From assembly GCA_934433135.1 (NCBI GenBank), contig CAKRZO010000013.1, positions 37,793 to 101,792 on the forward strand: a stretch of DNA of 64,000 nt. The letters run 5' to 3'. Under the pieces are notes generated by a model that was given only the letters and a program-made list of their open reading frames with translations, was not told where the DNA came from and did no database searches. The stretch is from an uncultured Acetatifactor sp. Lineage in GTDB: Bacteria; Bacillota; Clostridia; Lachnospirales; Lachnospiraceae. A program made the translations under genes and the position numbers. Shown piece by piece: positions 1 to 7,885 of this stretch (positions are counted from its first letter, which is position 1; each line of letters opens with the position of its first letter).

Positions 1-245
1 AGTTTTTCTTCAGTTTTCCGGAGAATGATATGGATGTCCTGATTGACGGAGAAAAGATTCCCATGAAAGGAAACGAAATCCTGCATATTCCCTTAGGATC
101 CGATCACGGTGTGGAAGTGACCGGGGACAGACATATGCATTACGTATGGATTGATTTTATGCCGGATCAGGAAGCGGGACTGAAGCGGCTGAATTTCAGC
201 CACAGACCAACCGGGACGGTAAGGGATTTCGCAAAAGAGCGGTAA
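1..245 (+). CDS. Cupin-fold protein, C-terminal fragment cut by window edge
   Basis: The reading frame is open from base 3, with no start codon needed before base 30, so this is the tail of a longer gene. About 80 residues are visible. They contain a beta-rich stretch with glycines (IPLGSDHGVEV) and the ending HYVWIDFMP, which suggests the distal strands of a cupin barrel. Cupins in this setting are usually sugar isomerases, sugar-binding domains of AraC regulators, or small mannose-6-phosphate isomerase-like proteins. The downstream class I mannose-6-phosphate isomerase makes a sugar role plausible, but the substrate cannot be told. A hairpin with a T-run follows at 304-330. Confidence 0.45.
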   Translation, partial: FFFSFPENDMDVLIDGEKIPMKGNEILHIPLGSDHGVEVTGDRHMHYVWIDFMPDQEAGLKRLNFSHRPTGTVRDFAKER

Positions 246-303
246 AAAAGCGACAAAGTCGATCGGAAACGGAAGTTAAAGTGAAAAATCACGTTGAAAC
301 GCA

Positions 304-330
304 GTGCATTGTACTTTAATGCATTTTTTT
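304..330 (+). terminator. Rho-independent terminator after the cupin fragment
   Basis: A 6-bp stem TGCATT / AATGCA with a 7-base loop is followed by seven T residues (324-330). The stem is short and AU-rich, so termination may be partial. Confidence 0.5.
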
Positions 331-347
331 CACTTGGCTATTTGTGC

Positions 348-411
348 CGCAGGCGTCACAAAGTAGCCCAGATCAGGTTCCTTCGACGCTAAAGCGTATG
401 CGGAATGGAGG
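348..411 (+). repeat. Intergenic repeat carrying a ribosome site, copy 1
   Basis: This stretch shares the blocks GCAGGCGTCA, CCGACGCTAAAGC (here TTCGACGCTAAAGCG) and TGCGGAAT, then GGAG, with 4934-5024 and 41297-41370. In each copy the right end provides the purine-rich ribosome site of the next gene. This copy lacks the central GCGTCAAATCTGAAATTTGA hairpin of the other two, so it looks like an internally deleted member. Confidence 0.6.
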
Positions 412-415
412 TAAA

Positions 416-1609
416 GTGACGGAAAAAGCAGACAGGAAAGCAGATTTGTGGGAGGAGGCTGTTCGGAAAATGATTCCTCTGGAGCCTGCCAAAGCGTTTC
501 GAACCTATACGGGCGGAAGCAGGATTGAGAGACTTCACGGGAACCTGCCGGGGAAAGATTCCCATTTCCCGGAAGAATGGATTATGTCGGTTACAGCGGC
601 GCGAAACCCAGGAAGAGAAGAACTGCGGGAAGGGTTAAGCCGTATAAAGGGTACCGACCGGTATTTGAAAGATCTGATAGAAGCTTATCCGGAAGAAATG
701 CTGGGTTCTTCCCATTTCCGAAAATTCGGCGCCCAGCCGGGCGTGCTGGTAAAATTAATCGATTCTGCGGAACGGCTTACCATTCAGGTTCATCCGGATC
801 GGGAAACTGCAAAACGGTTGTTTCATTCTCCTTACGGCAAAACGGAATGCTGGCACATTCTGGAGGTCAGAGAAGATATGCCGGAGAGCCCCTGCATCTA
901 TCTGGGATTTCGAGCGGGAATTACCGAAGAATACTGGATGGAAGTATTTGACAGGCAGGACATACCGGGCATGCTTGCATGCCTTCATAAGTTCCCGGTT
1001 CATCCGGGGGATACCTTCCTGATCGAAGGCGGAATGCCCCATGCGATAGGTGCCGGCTGTTTCCTTGTAGAGATTCAGGAGCCGACCGACTATACCATAC
1101 GGACGGAGAGAATTACGCCTGCTGGATTTCCCATTGCGGATGCCCAGTGCCATCAGGGACTTGGATTTAAAAAAATGTTTGAATGTTTTCACTATACCAG
1201 CCTGACAAGGCAGGAAGCTTATGACAGATGGCATATTCAAAAACGCGGAACGCAGGTAATCGGATACGAGGATACGGAAATGTTTCGCCTGGAGGAATAT
1301 TGCATAGACGGAAGCCTGAAGATGTCTTCCGGGGACGTTTTCAGCGGAATCTATGTTCTGGACGGAGAGGGCAGACTGGAAAAGACGCAGGAATCATCCA
1401 TTGGGACAGACGGACAAACGCCGGCAGAAAACACTGTGACAAAAAGAACCTTGGAAACGGATGGCAAAAGGGCGGCAGATGGGCAAAAAACTGCAGACAG
1501 CACGAAAATTACCAGGGGAGACCAGTTTTTTATCCCGGCGGACTGCGCACCTTTTCGCATAATAGGGAGGCTGCGCCTGCTCCGGTTTTACGGACCGCAA
1601 AGTTCCTGA
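416..1609 (+). CDS. manA: Class I mannose-6-phosphate isomerase (cupin)
   Basis: The protein probably interconverts mannose 6-phosphate and fructose 6-phosphate, or a related phosphosugar pair, in the cytoplasm. The zinc-site signature of the family is present: IQVHPD (Gln124, His126), then GKTECWHIL, and further on MPHAIGAGC with EIQEPTDYTIR. The start is set at GTG 416, just after GGAGG of the repeat at 348-411; an ATG at 470 with GGAGGAGG upstream is also possible and begins nearer the usual family start. The C-terminal 100 residues contain a low-complexity Thr/Lys/Asp stretch before the final beta strands. A second homologue lies at 15537. The two share the key motifs but are clearly diverged, so they may use different phosphosugars. 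Confidence 0.8.
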   Translation: MTEKADRKADLWEEAVRKMIPLEPAKAFRTYTGGSRIERLHGNLPGKDSHFPEEWIMSVTAARNPGREELREGLSRIKGTDRYLKDLIEAYPEEMLGSSHFRKFGAQPGVLVKLIDSAERLTIQVHPDRETAKRLFHSPYGKTECWHILEVREDMPESPCIYLGFRAGITEEYWMEVFDRQDIPGMLACLHKFPVHPGDTFLIEGGMPHAIGAGCFLVEIQEPTDYTIRTERITPAGFPIADAQCHQGLGFKKMFECFHYTSLTRQEAYDRWHIQKRGTQVIGYEDTEMFRLEEYCIDGSLKMSSGDVFSGIYVLDGEGRLEKTQESSIGTDGQTPAENTVTKRTLETDGKRAADGQKTADSTKITRGDQFFIPADCAPFRIIGRLRLLRFYGPQSS

Positions 1610-1656
1610 ATGCCTGTCCAAACGATTACCGGAAATCATGAAAGAGAGGAAAGAAA

Positions 1657-2454
1657 ATGCGATACGGATTTTGCAAAGAGTTTTCCACACCGCTTAAAAC
1701 AGAAGTGGATTATTCTCTGATCCGGATGATCAGGGAAGCTGGATTTGATTATGTGGAAATGCGGGCTATGCTGGTGGCCGGACTTGACCGCACAGAGTTT
1801 GAAAAGCTGGAAAGAACCTTAAAAGAATGGGATCTTGCCTGTGACTGCTGCTGTGCGCTTTTTCCGGGGACGATTCGTGTGGTCGGGAAAAATGCCGACC
1901 GACAAAAGATTCGGGATTATCTGGAAAAAACGCTGGAAAGGTGCCGCAGGCTCGGTGCCGGAAAGGTGGTATTCGGCAGCGCCGGCAGCCGTGCACTGGA
2001 AGAGGGGATGACTCAGGAAGAGGAGTATGCCCGACTCATCGATCTTATGAAAGAAGTAATGGTTCCGCTTTGCGAAGCCTATCGGATGACCATTGTCATG
2101 GAGCCGCTGCGCAAGGATGCCTGCAATTTTATTCACACCCTGTCTGACGGCATGAAAGTGGTAGAAGGTGTGGCATCCGAACGGGTAAAGCTTCTGGCGG
2201 ATACCATCCATATGATGAGCAATTCAGACCGTCCGGAGGATATTCTTACCTATCGGAACAGTCTTCGGCATATTCACATTTCGGAGCTGCAGCGCATGCT
2301 GCCGGAGGACAGATACAGCGCATATGTGGCAAAAGTTTTGGAAAACCTGAAAGCCATCGGCTATGACCAAACGATTTCATTTGAAACCAGGAACGGAGCC
2401 GGTTTGGAGAGCATGAAAAAAGCACTGAAGCTGCTGAAAGCACGATTCCTTTGA
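1657..2454 (+). CDS. Sugar phosphate isomerase/epimerase, TIM barrel
   Basis: This 265-residue protein belongs to the AP-endonuclease-2/xylose-isomerase-like TIM-barrel superfamily. The four metal-binding carboxylate/histidine positions can be placed: MEPLRKD (Glu), LLADTIHM (Asp and His), RHIHISE (His) and ISFETRN (Glu). The family isomerises or epimerises sugars or keto-sugars, and some members act as lyases on keto-glycosides. GAGAGGAAAG precedes the ATG. It lies 47 bp after the mannose-6-phosphate isomerase and 67 bp before a Gfo/Idh/MocA dehydrogenase on the same strand, which fits one operon for a sugar or inositol-like substrate. The exact substrate is not predictable. Confidence 0.8.
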   Translation: MRYGFCKEFSTPLKTEVDYSLIRMIREAGFDYVEMRAMLVAGLDRTEFEKLERTLKEWDLACDCCCALFPGTIRVVGKNADRQKIRDYLEKTLERCRRLGAGKVVFGSAGSRALEEGMTQEEEYARLIDLMKEVMVPLCEAYRMTIVMEPLRKDACNFIHTLSDGMKVVEGVASERVKLLADTIHMMSNSDRPEDILTYRNSLRHIHISELQRMLPEDRYSAYVAKVLENLKAIGYDQTISFETRNGAGLESMKKALKLLKARFL

Positions 2455-2521
2455 CACGAAAGCGTCTGTGGAATGGATGGTATTTTGACACCCTGCAATT
2501 ATTTATAAGGAGAAGAGAAAA

Positions 2522-3553
2522 ATGGCATTGAAAACAGCAATCGTAGGATGCGGGAGAACCGCAAAGGAACTGCACGGACCGGTATTGGAAAAACATCCGG
2601 AATTTGAAGTAACCGCAATCTGTGATATAAATCAGACTGCATTGGACAACTATGCACTGAGATTTCCCAAGGCCGTGAAATATACGGATTATCATGAGAT
2701 GCTTTCTTCCGAAGCGTTTGATTTTGTAATCATTCTGACTTACAGCTATACGCATACGGTCATTGCATTGGATTTCTTGCGGGCGGGAAAAAACGTGCTT
2801 ATTACCAAACCATGGGCGATCACCGTGGAGGAAGCCGATTCCATCATTCAGGCGGCGCGGCAGAACCATGTAATCGTGATGCCGTTCATTCCCTGCCACA
2901 ATGGCGCGGATGTGGAAAAAATTAAAGAGGTGGTAAAAGCGGGAACGATCGGAAAAGTATTCCGGGTCTACAGGGCACAGATGACCTTCGGAAAGCGAAA
3001 CGACTGGCAGACCTTAAAAGCTTATGCGGGAGGATATCTGAATAACTGGGGGCCTCATATCGTAGAGCAGGTCATGCACCTTGTGGAAGAGCCTATTCGT
3101 ACCGTTTATGCCCAGAAACGCCAGATTATCAATCCGGGAGATGCGGATGACATGTTCTGCTCCACCATGGTGACGGAAAGCGGCATCATTGTACAGGTAG
3201 ACCACAATATTATTTCCGATTACCTTCCCAACTGGGTGGTACAGGGGGACAAGGGAACGATTTATGTAAAGGGCAATGAAATGGAGATCCATGAAATTTC
3301 TTATCCGGAAGCAGACGATCCCAACTGTTACCGCAGCGTTACCCATACCGAAAAGACGCATGTTACACTGAATGGAAAGATCTTCGGCGACCATTATGAG
3401 ATCTACTCCATGATTGCACGCACATTGCACGGAGAGCCCTATATTGTATCCCTGGACTATGCAAGACACATGACCCAGATCATGCAGTCCATCCACAAAT
3501 CAGCGGATGAAGGCGTGCTGGTGGAGTTGCTGCGGAATGAGGGATTAAGATGA
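2522..3553 (+). CDS. Gfo/Idh/MocA family NAD(P)-dependent sugar dehydrogenase
   Basis: The N-terminal Rossmann fold opens with TAIVGCGRTAKE, a GxGxxA-type dinucleotide loop at residues 6-15. ITKPWAITVEEA near residue 100 holds the lysine of the family EKP-type motif, here TKP. The C-terminal alpha/beta domain includes NNWGPHIVEQV, with the histidine that usually lines the substrate pocket. These enzymes oxidise or reduce ring hydroxyls of sugars and inositols. AAGGAGAAG sits upstream of the ATG. Its stop overlaps the start of the next dehydrogenase by four bases (ATGA), so the two are translationally coupled and may act in sequence or as a complex. Confidence 0.85.
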   Translation: MALKTAIVGCGRTAKELHGPVLEKHPEFEVTAICDINQTALDNYALRFPKAVKYTDYHEMLSSEAFDFVIILTYSYTHTVIALDFLRAGKNVLITKPWAITVEEADSIIQAARQNHVIVMPFIPCHNGADVEKIKEVVKAGTIGKVFRVYRAQMTFGKRNDWQTLKAYAGGYLNNWGPHIVEQVMHLVEEPIRTVYAQKRQIINPGDADDMFCSTMVTESGIIVQVDHNIISDYLPNWVVQGDKGTIYVKGNEMEIHEISYPEADDPNCYRSVTHTEKTHVTLNGKIFGDHYEIYSMIARTLHGEPYIVSLDYARHMTQIMQSIHKSADEGVLVELLRNEGLR

Positions 3554-4746
3554 AATTAAAAGTTGCGATTGTAGGGTGCGGTGCTTTTGCACGAAACTTT
3601 GTGGAATTGTTTCAGGCGCATCCTTATGTGGAAGAAGTATATGTCTGTGACTGTATCCGGGAGCGGGCGCAGGAATATGCCGGATTGTTTCATGCACCGG
3701 TCATTGACTCCTATGAGGAAGTCTTAAAAAACAAAGAAATCAATGCGGTGGCACTGTTTACACAAAGGCATCTGCACGGACCTATGGCGATACAGGCACT
3801 GCAAAACGGCAAACATGTCTACTGTGCGGTTCCTATGGCCAGCCACCCGGAAGAATGTCATGAAATTACGGAACTGGTAAAAAAGACCGGTCTTACTTAC
3901 ATGATGGGAGAGACCTGCTATTATTATCCCTGCGCCATGTTCGCAAGGCAGGTCTACACACAGGGAAAGCTGGGGGATTTTGTGTACGGCGCCGCACAGT
4001 ACTATCACCACATTGATTCCATCAGTTACGGAAAACGCCCTGCAGAACGGGGGATGCCGCCGCTTCTGTACCCGACACACAGTACGGCTATGATTTTATC
4101 GGCGGTGGATTCTTATGTAACAGAGGTGTCCTGCTTTGGCTATGAGGAAAAAAAGGATGCCTGCTTCGGCAAGGGACGCAATGAATGGGACAATCTCTTT
4201 TCCAGTGAGTTTGTAATGATGAAGCTGGCAAACGGCGGTACGGCCAGAGTGACGGAAGGCAGAAACTTCGGGTGGATGAAGCCAAGCTCTTATATATCCG
4301 GCCTGTACGGAACCAAGGGCGGATATGAGTTCAGTATCGGCCAGCACGTTCTGGTGGAAAAGGATTTTGCCGCATCGGAGGAAAAGGTCGTTCTTACCGA
4401 TGTCAGCGATTATGTAAATCCCATTCCTGCCGTGGAACATAAGAACAGCCCGGATCTTCGGAATGATCTTGCCAACGGAAAGTGGCAATGGTCTTCTCAG
4501 GCCAAAATTCAGGAAAAAGAAGTCTTACGCCTGCCGGAAAGCTACCGGGGGCTTCGAAACGGTCATATGGGAACCCATAAATTCCTGATTGATGATTTCT
4601 GCACAGCCGCTTATCAGGGCAGCCGCCCGTCTGTTGACGCCTGGATGGCCGCCCGATATACCATTCCCGGACTTACCGCCCATCAGTCCGCCATGCAGGG
4701 CGGTGCAGTGAAGAAAGTCTTTGACTGCGGAGATGGGCGCAGGTGA
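3550..4746 (+). CDS. Gfo/Idh/MocA family oxidoreductase
   Basis: This second dehydrogenase of the pair has 398 residues. It begins KVAIVGCGAFARNF, a Rossmann nucleotide loop. The position of the usual EKP catalytic motif reads AVPMASHPEE, so the conserved lysine is replaced. MGETCYYYPCAMFARQ and a long C-terminal half follow. The missing lysine suggests altered chemistry or a binding role, although divergent active members exist. It is coupled by the ATGA overlap to the gene at 2522. A palindromic repeat (4755-4843) begins directly behind its stop codon. Confidence 0.8.
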   Translation: MKLKVAIVGCGAFARNFVELFQAHPYVEEVYVCDCIRERAQEYAGLFHAPVIDSYEEVLKNKEINAVALFTQRHLHGPMAIQALQNGKHVYCAVPMASHPEECHEITELVKKTGLTYMMGETCYYYPCAMFARQVYTQGKLGDFVYGAAQYYHHIDSISYGKRPAERGMPPLLYPTHSTAMILSAVDSYVTEVSCFGYEEKKDACFGKGRNEWDNLFSSEFVMMKLANGGTARVTEGRNFGWMKPSSYISGLYGTKGGYEFSIGQHVLVEKDFAASEEKVVLTDVSDYVNPIPAVEHKNSPDLRNDLANGKWQWSSQAKIQEKEVLRLPESYRGLRNGHMGTHKFLIDDFCTAAYQGSRPSVDAWMAARYTIPGLTAHQSAMQGGAVKKVFDCGDGRR

Positions 4747-4754
4747 ATGCTTGA

Positions 4755-4843
4755 GCTTAGCGCCATTCGCAAAATTTTTCGCATGCTTCGCGGCTATTTG
4801 CCGCATCTGCAGGATGCGATGGTCGTGTAACTTGGTGCTAAGT
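4755..4843. repeat. Palindromic intergenic repeat, copy A
   Basis: The ends GCTTAGCGCCA and TGGTGCTAAGT form imperfect inverted repeats. Inside are CATTCGCAAAA, TTTTTCGCATGCTTCGC and CGCATCTGCAGGATGCG, the last a local hairpin. The same blocks occur inverted at 48419-48522 and direct at 52002-52097. This points to a dispersed repeat family rather than a gene-specific leader. Confidence 0.75.
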
Positions 4844-4856
4844 TCAATCATTCATG

Positions 4857-4885
4857 TGGACTTCCCATTTTTCCTGTGTTATAAT
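4857..4885 (+). promoter_or_regulatory. Sigma-A type promoter for the gtrA-like gene
   Basis: TGGACT at 4857-4862 is separated by 17 bases from TATAAT at 4880-4885. It lies about 140 bp upstream of the gtrA-like start, with repeat copy 2 in the leader. Confidence 0.55.
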
Positions 4886-4933
4886 AATAACTGTTTTTAC
4901 GGAAAACCTGAATCGATATGAAAATTGCAGGAA

Positions 4934-5024
4934 GCAGGCGTCATAAAGCAGCCGCAATCGCAGCGTCAAATCTGAAATTTGATGCCGGATTCCTCCGACG
5001 CTAAAGCATCTGCGGAATAAGGAG
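4934..5024 (+). repeat. Intergenic repeat carrying a ribosome site, copy 2
   Basis: This is the longest member of the family. It has GCAGGCGTCA, a central hairpin (GTCAAATCTGAAATTTGA), CCGACGCTAAAGC and TGCGGAATAAGGAG. The final AAGGAG is the ribosome site for the ATG at 5029. Confidence 0.65.
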
Positions 5025-5028
5025 AAAC

Positions 5029-5454
5029 ATGATCGAAAAGTTAAAACAGTTATTCAAAAAATACGAGGAAATTATCGCCTATCTGATTGTGGGAGGATTG
5101 ACGACCCTGGTATCCTGGGCGGCAAAGTTTCTGACGAACTTTATCTTCTTCAAGAATACCGCATACCCCACCAGCGGACAGAATCTGGTTTTAAGTATTG
5201 TCAACTGGACCGCGGGAGTTATTTTTGCTTATTTTACCAACCGGAAGTTTGTCTTTAAGAGCAAAGAGCCGATGCTCAAAGAAGCGCCGAAATTCGTACT
5301 TTCCAGAGTCTCCACTCTGATTCTGGATGTGGTGGTGATGCAGGTACTGGGCGCTCTGGGCATGAATGTCTATGCAGCTACCATTATTTCAGCCATTCTG
5401 GTTATCATTGCCAATTACGTATTCAGTAAGCTGTTTGTATTCCAGAAAAAATAA
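5029..5454 (+). CDS. GtrA-family membrane protein
   Basis: This 141-residue protein has four predicted membrane helices (about 17-38, 55-73, 86-108 and 113-135) and the GtrA signature start LIVGGLTTLVSW. NRKFVFKS sits between helices 2 and 3 and KLFVFQKK is at the C terminus. GtrA proteins are thought to help move undecaprenyl-phosphate-linked sugars across the membrane for surface glycan modification. It has its own likely promoter at 4857. It is not an obvious partner of the catabolic genes around it. AAGGAG, inside the preceding repeat, precedes the ATG. Confidence 0.85.
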   Translation: MIEKLKQLFKKYEEIIAYLIVGGLTTLVSWAAKFLTNFIFFKNTAYPTSGQNLVLSIVNWTAGVIFAYFTNRKFVFKSKEPMLKEAPKFVLSRVSTLILDVVVMQVLGALGMNVYAATIISAILVIIANYVFSKLFVFQKK

Positions 5455-5533
5455 GAAGGGACGAAAACAAGTTGTTATTATGGCAGAAGTTCGTCTATCT
5501 TCGCGACAGAGTTTCTCGGAAATGGGGAGTAAA

Positions 5534-6433
5534 ATGGATAAGTCTTTGGTGGTATATGAAAAAAAGATCCTCCAGGATAGGGAATTTCCCATTCAGCTTC
5601 TGATTAACAGGAGAATCCGGGAAGGGAAAACCGTATTCGGCACGCACTGGCATGAGCATATAGAGATGCATTACCTTATGCGCGGCAGCATGCTGTTTTT
5701 GCTGGATGGAAAAGAGGTTACTGCAGAAGAAGGCGACCTAGTCATTGCCAACAGCAATGTAACCCATGGCGGTGTCAGCAGGGACTCCGAAATGGAAACA
5801 ATGGTCGTTATTTTTGAGTTGAATGCCCTGTCAGAGGAGCTGGCAGATAAAAATATGTTTTTCAGCCCACTGATTCGGGGAGATTCCGTAATTCGGGAAT
5901 ATATGAAAGCCATCCATCGGGAGTATGAAAAAAAGGAGCCGGGATACCGGCTTGCCTGTAAGGGTATTGTGCTTCAGCTTATTGCCTACCTGGCCAGGAA
6001 TTATGTGCAGGAAATGATTTCCGATGAAGAGAGCGCAAGGCGGATGCGGAAGCTGGAACGCCTGAATGTGGTGAAGACTTACATTGCAGAGCACTACGGA
6101 GAGCCGATTACCAACGGCGATCTGGCTGCCTTGATTCATGTCAGTGAAGACCGGTTCAATCATCTGTTTAAGGAAAGCATCGGCGTTTCTCCTTTGCAGT
6201 ATATCAACGAAATCCGGCTGAAAAAGGCTATGAATTTCCTGATCAAAGGGGAATTTACGGTAACTCAGGCAGCAGCGGAAGCCGGATTCTGTGATTATAA
6301 CCATTTCGGACGCATGTTTAAAAAATATTACGGCTATACACCGATGGAAGTTTACAAGGCGGGCAGCTCCAAAGTACCCGTTGCGGAGAAAGAAAAGGAA
6401 AAGCAGACAACAGCAACGGAAAATTCAGGTTAA
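5534..6433 (+). CDS. AraC-family transcriptional regulator with N-terminal cupin
   Basis: The cupin half contains THWHEHIEMHYLMRGS around residues 36-51. The C-terminal pair of helix-turn-helix units spans about 180-285: NGDLAALIHVSEDRFNHLF and VTQAAAEAGFCDYNHFGRMF, then the family ending YYGYTPMEV. This architecture senses a sugar and activates nearby catabolic genes. ATG 5534 is chosen because GGGGAG lies just before it; in-frame ATGs at 5480 and 5522 have weaker sites. The protein ends with a charged tail. Terminator-like and palindromic sequences follow, and the probable targets are the dehydrogenase at 6685 and thuA-like gene. Confidence 0.85.
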   Translation: MDKSLVVYEKKILQDREFPIQLLINRRIREGKTVFGTHWHEHIEMHYLMRGSMLFLLDGKEVTAEEGDLVIANSNVTHGGVSRDSEMETMVVIFELNALSEELADKNMFFSPLIRGDSVIREYMKAIHREYEKKEPGYRLACKGIVLQLIAYLARNYVQEMISDEESARRMRKLERLNVVKTYIAEHYGEPITNGDLAALIHVSEDRFNHLFKESIGVSPLQYINEIRLKKAMNFLIKGEFTVTQAAAEAGFCDYNHFGRMFKKYYGYTPMEVYKAGSSKVPVAEKEKEKQTTATENSG

Positions 6434-6472
6434 GCTCCAGGCATCATGATAGTGGTTGCAGTATAATGATTT

Positions 6473-6494
6473 AGTAACCGTCTGAACGGTTACT
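6473..6494. promoter_or_regulatory. Perfect 9-bp dyad, candidate operator
   Basis: AGTAACCGT, loop CTGA, then ACGGTTACT form a perfect inverted repeat 40 bp after the AraC gene. There is no T-run, so a protein site or processed hairpin is more likely than a terminator. The sequence resembles the GTAACAGTT ends of the palindromic repeats. Confidence 0.4.
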
Positions 6495-6514
6495 AACAAC
6501 AGCAGAATCGTATG

Positions 6515-6558
6515 AAAAATCAGCAAAAGCAGGCTAGAAAGCTTTCGCTGATTTTTTT
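6515..6558 (+). terminator. Rho-independent terminator after araC-type gene
   Basis: Arms AATCAGCAAAAGC (6518-6530) and GCTTTCGCTGATT (6541-6553) pair with one mismatch around a 10-base loop. They are followed by a run of T residues to 6558, and the stem is preceded by A residues, so it may work in both directions. Confidence 0.75.
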
Positions 6559-6621
6559 ATAATTAAAATTAACAGTTCAGGTATATTTTTTCGGCATTAT
6601 AAGTTTTATATCTGAACAAAT

Positions 6622-6651
6622 GTAACAGTTATAAAATTTCTGAACTGTTAC
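6622..6651. promoter_or_regulatory. Inverted repeat upstream of the dehydrogenase gene
   Basis: GTAACAGTT and AACTGTTAC form a perfect 9-bp inverted repeat with a 12-base AT-rich spacer, 33 bp before the ATG at 6685. A related TTAACAGTTCAG lies near 6569. It could be the AraC regulator site for this promoter, or a remnant of the dispersed palindromic repeat with the same ends. Confidence 0.4.
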
Positions 6652-6684
6652 GAAGAAATACGGATGGAGAAAGGATTTCATGTT

Positions 6685-7761
6685 ATGAGAAAATTAAGAG
6701 TAGGTATTGTAGGGTGCGGCGGAATTGCCAACGGGAAACATCTGCCGGCGATCAAAGAAAACGGCGGTTTTGAGATTGTGGCATTCTGTGATCTGATTGT
6801 GGAAAGAGCCGAAAAAGCGAAAGCCGAGTATGGTACGGAGGATGCCAGGGTTTATACGGATTATCAGGAGTTGGTGAAAGAAGACTTGGACGCCGTATAT
6901 GTGCTGACACCCAACAGCGCACATGCACCGGTAACTATCGCAGCGCTGAAAGCCGGAAAACATGTTATGTGCGAAAAGCCCATGGCAAAGACCTATGCGG
7001 AAGCAAAGCAGATGCTGGAAACGGCCAAAGAAACCGGAAAGATTCTGACGATCGGTTATCAGAACCGTTATCGGGAAGATTCCAGATACTTAAAGAGAGC
7101 CTGTGAAAACGGGGATCTGGGTGAGATTTATTATGCGAAAGCCCATGCAATCCGCAGAAGAGCCGTTCCTACCTGGGGCGTATTTTTGGATGAAGAAAAG
7201 CAGGGCGGCGGTCCTTTGATCGATATCGGTACCCATGCGTTGGATCTGACGTTGTGGATGATGAATAATTATGAGCCGGAGTCCGTTACCGGTTCCGTAT
7301 ATCGCAAGCTTGCAGACCAGACAGAGACCGGAAATGCCTGGGGCGACTGGGATCCGAAGAAGTTTACGGTAGAAGATTCCGCATTTGGCTTTATCAAGAT
7401 GAAAAACGGTGCAACCATTCAGCTGGAATCCTCCTGGGCATTGAATTCCCTGGAAGTGGATGAAGCCAAGACCAGCCTGTGCGGTACCAAAGCCGGAGCG
7501 GATATGAAGGACGGTCTCCGGATCAACCGGGTACAGTACGGCAAACAGTGTGTAGAGAAACCGGAGCTTTCCACAGGCGGCGTTGCTTTTTACGATGGAG
7601 CAAAGGTAAATGCCCCGGATATCGAGCAGAAAGTATTTTACAATGCGATTGTAAACGGGGAAGAGCTTGTGGTAAAACCCGAGCAGGCAATTGTAGTTAC
7701 ACAGATTCTGGAAGCAATCTATGAATCTGCAAAGACCGGAAAGACGATATACTTTGAGTAA
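6685..7761 (+). CDS. Gfo/Idh/MocA family sugar dehydrogenase
   Basis: The protein has 358 residues and starts RVGIVGCGGIANGKH, the Rossmann nucleotide loop. It has an intact CEKPMAKTYAEA motif, with catalytic-type Lys near residue 92, and GGGPLIDIGTHALDL with the active-site histidine near 180. These enzymes oxidise sugar ring hydroxyls with NAD(P). ATG 6685 is preferred over 6664 because GGAGAAAGG lies at 6666-6674. It is followed by a ThuA-like gene; the pair resembles ThuB (Gfo/Idh/MocA) with ThuA, which make 3-keto disaccharides. The stop codon lies inside the GTAACAG end of a repeat. Confidence 0.9.
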   Translation: MRKLRVGIVGCGGIANGKHLPAIKENGGFEIVAFCDLIVERAEKAKAEYGTEDARVYTDYQELVKEDLDAVYVLTPNSAHAPVTIAALKAGKHVMCEKPMAKTYAEAKQMLETAKETGKILTIGYQNRYREDSRYLKRACENGDLGEIYYAKAHAIRRRAVPTWGVFLDEEKQGGGPLIDIGTHALDLTLWMMNNYEPESVTGSVYRKLADQTETGNAWGDWDPKKFTVEDSAFGFIKMKNGATIQLESSWALNSLEVDEAKTSLCGTKAGADMKDGLRINRVQYGKQCVEKPELSTGGVAFYDGAKVNAPDIEQKVFYNAIVNGEELVVKPEQAIVVTQILEAIYESAKTGKTIYFE

Positions 7762-7826
7762 CAGTTCAGACAAGCATTCTTGTGGGCAGATTTCATGCAT
7801 GCATGAAAATCTGCCTGCATGAGACA
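7758..7826. repeat. Palindromic intergenic repeat, related short form
   Basis: It begins GTAACAGTTCAGACAAG, whose TAA is the stop codon of the upstream gene. It then has the palindrome GCAGATTTCATGCATGCATG followed by AAAATCTGCC and GCATGAGACAAG. The inner hairpin resembles that at 52113-52150. Confidence 0.55.
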
Positions 7827-7885
7827 AGATTAAGTAAAAAAGGTTAAAAAGACCTGATCTATTGAAACGAAAGGATGAAAAGAAC

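Noticed and set aside
4721..4921. Small frame on the plus strand after the second dehydrogenase
   Set aside because: It runs through palindromic repeat copy A and the gtrA promoter, so the frame follows from the repeat sequence rather than a gene.
7783..7815. Palindrome as a terminator after the thuB-like gene
   Set aside because: There is no T-run after the stem, and the sequence belongs to a repeat also seen at 52113-52150.
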